15,206 bases of DNA from Gammaproteobacteria bacterium. GTDB lineage: Bacteria; Pseudomonadota; Gammaproteobacteria; JALTLT01. The notes under the pieces are model-generated. The model was not told the DNA's origin. It did not search any database and worked only from the letters and a program-made list of their open reading frames with translations. Both the position numbers and the translations under genes were made by a program. The DNA lies in assembly GCA_027001815.1 (NCBI GenBank), contig JALTLT010000241.1, positions 1 to 15,206 on the forward strand. The letters are read 5' to 3'. This document shows positions 13,643 to 15,206 of the stretch, one piece after another; the stretch's first letter is position 1; the number at the start of each line of letters is the position of its first letter.

Positions 13643-14049
13643 GGTCTCCTCCGGATTCGATGACTCTTCCCGCGACGACCTCGGTCGCCGTCTCCTCCCG
13701 GCCGCTCTGACCGGGAACCGCTCTTCGGTTCATCGACCCGATTCGCCGCCTGTCGAGGCGAGTCGGGTGAGAAAAGCCGGTATGGTAGCGGATTTTGGGA
13801 GATGATGACACGAAAGGTCGAACTAAAATGGGAAATAGTTCCCAATTATCTTCGGAGAGGGCATGGTCCGGGGTTGGCGCCCTTCCCCGTGGCGGGGGAC
13901 TTGCGCGGGGCGGCACTCCCTTAGTAAGCTGCGGCAGGTATTCGCCGGGCAACCTGCGGCCAGGCACGGCGTCGCGACCGGCGTGACGACTCATCCCCTG
14001 CGCTCCGACGGAACGGCGGGCAGGGTGGGGTACCGGAGGCGGGTGGATC
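13643..14049. other. Divergent intergenic region between pntAA and the HNH gene
   Basis: About 400 bases without a convincing gene, shared by two divergent units. Near pntAA lie three consecutive inverted repeats: GCGAC/GTCGC (13672-13688), GAACCG/CGGTTC (13715-13731), and a 12-bp stem with one mismatch or G-U pair (13736-13768). Next is a moderately AT-rich stretch with a TGGGAA/TTCCCA palindrome (13829-13844). The part near the HNH gene is GC-rich, with a GCAGGT/ACCTGC inverted repeat around 13937-13960. I could not place a confident -35/-10 pair for either direction. Confidence 0.55.
13829..13844. promoter_or_regulatory. Palindrome TGGGAA-ATAG-TTCCCA, possible operator
   Basis: A perfect 6-bp inverted repeat with a 4-base centre, in the most AT-rich part of the gap between pntAA and the HNH gene and flanked by further partly symmetric A/T bases. 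It is about 187 bases upstream of pntAA and 206 bases upstream of the HNH start. The symmetry and location fit a dimeric regulator's operator; the regulator is unknown. Confidence 0.35.
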
Positions 14050-14655
14050 GTGTACTCTCTCGATCACCAGATATTGCGAACCGACACCAGCGGCATGCCG
14101 CTGGAGTGGATCGGCTACCAGGAGGCGGTACACCTCTACCACCTGGGGCGGGTCGCCTTCGTCCTCGGCGAACCCATCTACCGGGTGCGGGGTGGCATCA
14201 ACGCCCGCACCGGCCGGCGCAGCGTCATCGAGGTCAACTCGATCATCGCCACCCGCGGTGATCCCCATGTGCGGCGCAAGGTGAAGCGCTACACGCCACC
14301 CCTCTCCAACCGCACCCTCTTTGCCCGAGACGCCCACCTCTGCCTCTATTGCGGCCAGCACTTCCCGGTCTCCCTCCTCTCCCGCGATCATGTGACGCCG
14401 CTCAGCCAGGGTGGTGCCGACACCTGGAAGAACGTCGTCACCGCCTGCCGTCGCTGCAACAACCACAAGGCGGGGCGTACGCCGGAACAGGCGGGCATGG
14501 AGCTGCTGGCGGTGCCGTTCGTGCCCACCCATGCCGAATACATCTATCTGAAGGGGAGGCGGGTGCTCGCCGACCAGATGAAGTTCCTCCTCGCCCACAT
14601 CCCCCGCTCCAGCCCCCTTCACCAGCGTCTCCGTCTGCAGATCACCGAGGCATGA
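14050..14655 (+). CDS. HNH endonuclease family protein
   Basis: A 201-residue protein with a C-terminal-half HNH nuclease fold. A zinc pair is seen as C98-x2-C101 and C133-x2-C136. The catalytic region is RDHVTPLSQGGADTWKNVVTACRRCNNHKAGRTPEQAGM, with D113, H114 and N128. The N-terminal 90 residues (WIGYQEAVHLYHLGRVAFVLGEP...) resemble those of stand-alone chromosomal HNH proteins whose substrate is undefined. The start is GTG 14050, with GGAGG about 10 bases upstream. The stop overlaps the next ATG as ATGA. No restriction, phage or toxin partner is nearby, so a housekeeping or repair-type nuclease is as likely as a defence role. The biological substrate is unknown. Confidence 0.88.
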   Translation: MYSLDHQILRTDTSGMPLEWIGYQEAVHLYHLGRVAFVLGEPIYRVRGGINARTGRRSVIEVNSIIATRGDPHVRRKVKRYTPPLSNRTLFARDAHLCLYCGQHFPVSLLSRDHVTPLSQGGADTWKNVVTACRRCNNHKAGRTPEQAGMELLAVPFVPTHAEYIYLKGRRVLADQMKFLLAHIPRSSPLHQRLRLQITEA

Positions 14656-15206
14656 TCTGGGAAGAGGTGGACAGCGCCATCTCCGGTGCCACCGGCGAGC
14701 CCTTCGTCGCCCGCGAACGACGCGGCGTCGGTGGCGGCTGCATCAACGATGCCTTCCGCATCGGCGACGGGGAGCGTGACTTCTTCGTCAAGGTCAATCG
14801 TGCCGAGGGTTACGGGATGTTCGAGGCGGAGGCGGCGGGGCTGGAGGAGATGGCCGCCACCGGCACCCTGCGGGTCCCCCGCCCGGTCTGCCACGGGGTC
14901 GCCGGCGACTCCGCCTGGCTGGTGCTGGAATATCTCGAGATGGGAGGTGGCAGCGGCGGAGCGGCGATGGGGGAGGGGCTGGCCGCCATGCATCGCTGCA
15001 CCGCCGACCGGTACGGCTGGTGGCGCGACAACACCATCGGTTCCACCCCCCAGCCCAACGGCTGGATGGACGACTGGCTCGACTTCTGGCGGGAGAGGCG
15101 GCTCGGTTTCCAGCTCGGGCTGGCCGGGCGGCGCGGCATCGGTCGCCGGGCCCTGGGGCTGGGCGAGCGGCTCATGGCCGACCTGCCGGGGCTGTTCACC
15201 GGCTAC
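14652..15206 (+). CDS. Fructosamine/ketosamine-3-kinase family protein (3' end cut by window edge)
   Basis: 185 codons of a protein usually near 290 residues; the C-terminal part, with the catalytic-loop Asp, lies outside. Visible family marks are RRGVGGGCINDAFRIGDGERDFFVKVN (nucleotide loop and the invariant Lys), FEAEAAGLEEM, LRVPRPVCHG, WLVLEYLEM and LAAMHR. The strongly conserved YGWWRDNTIGSTPQPNGWMDDWLDFWRERRLGFQL segment follows. These kinases phosphorylate sugars attached to lysine amines so that the adduct falls off, repairing glycated proteins; the E. coli relative is YniA. The ATG at 14652 overlaps the HNH stop (ATGA), implying co-translation. Whether the substrate is a fructosamine or another ketosamine cannot be told from sequence. 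Confidence 0.93.
   Translation, partial: MIWEEVDSAISGATGEPFVARERRGVGGGCINDAFRIGDGERDFFVKVNRAEGYGMFEAEAAGLEEMAATGTLRVPRPVCHGVAGDSAWLVLEYLEMGGGSGGAAMGEGLAAMHRCTADRYGWWRDNTIGSTPQPNGWMDDWLDFWRERRLGFQLGLAGRRGIGRRALGLGERLMADLPGLFTGY

Noticed and set aside
1..15206. CRISPR array, tRNA or rRNA genes, insertion sequence or prophage
   Set aside because: No regularly spaced repeats, cloverleaf-like segments, transposase or phage genes were found on either strand. The HNH gene has no phage or restriction neighbours that would mark it as mobile.

Overview
This is a GC-rich, densely coding stretch of a bacterial chromosome. Gene content and protein style (PriA, three-subunit PntAA/PntAB/PntB transhydrogenase, MobA/MobB/MoeA, sigma-54 regulation) suggest a high-GC proteobacterium, most likely gammaproteobacterial; the genus cannot be settled from the sequence. 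No phage, insertion sequence, CRISPR array, tRNA or rRNA was seen.

Layout. (1) Positions 1-4207, minus strand: a six-gene operon tupA-tupB-tupC-mobA-mobB-moeA, with moeA cut by the left edge. It joins a tungstate-type ABC importer to the late steps of molybdenum/tungsten cofactor synthesis. From tupB on, every junction is a 4-base ATGA or GTGA overlap. (2) Positions 4208-4511: a divergent control region. It holds a full-match sigma-54 promoter (TGGCAC-N5-TTGCT, read toward tupA), a cluster of TGWCCC half-sites that looks like an upstream activating sequence, and a weaker -24/-12-like element pointing the other way. (3) Positions 4512-8034, plus strand: an NtrC-family sigma-54 activator (GAFTGA present) and a membrane histidine kinase with a periplasmic Cache-like sensor. 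(4) Positions 8180-10366, minus: priA, convergent with the kinase. (5) Positions 10367-10859: a gene-free gap with two consensus DnaA boxes in inverted orientation, an AT-rich tract and a strong GC hairpin after pntB. (6) Positions 10860-13642, minus: the pntAA-pntAB-pntB operon for proton-translocating NAD(P) transhydrogenase. (7) Positions 13643-14049: a divergent intergenic region with hairpins and a TGGGAA/TTCCCA palindrome. (8) Positions 14050-15206, plus: an HNH endonuclease overlapping a fructosamine-kinase-family gene that runs off the right edge.

The most interesting system is regions 1-3. Sequence signals connect the two-component system to the tup-mob-moe operon: the activator type requires sigma-54, the operon has a near-ideal sigma-54 promoter, and enhancer-like half-sites lie about 150-180 bp upstream of the predicted start point. 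I infer that uptake of tungstate (or molybdate) and the cofactor steps that use it are induced by a periplasmic signal through sigma-54. The ModE-type regulators usual for these oxyanions are not seen in this window.
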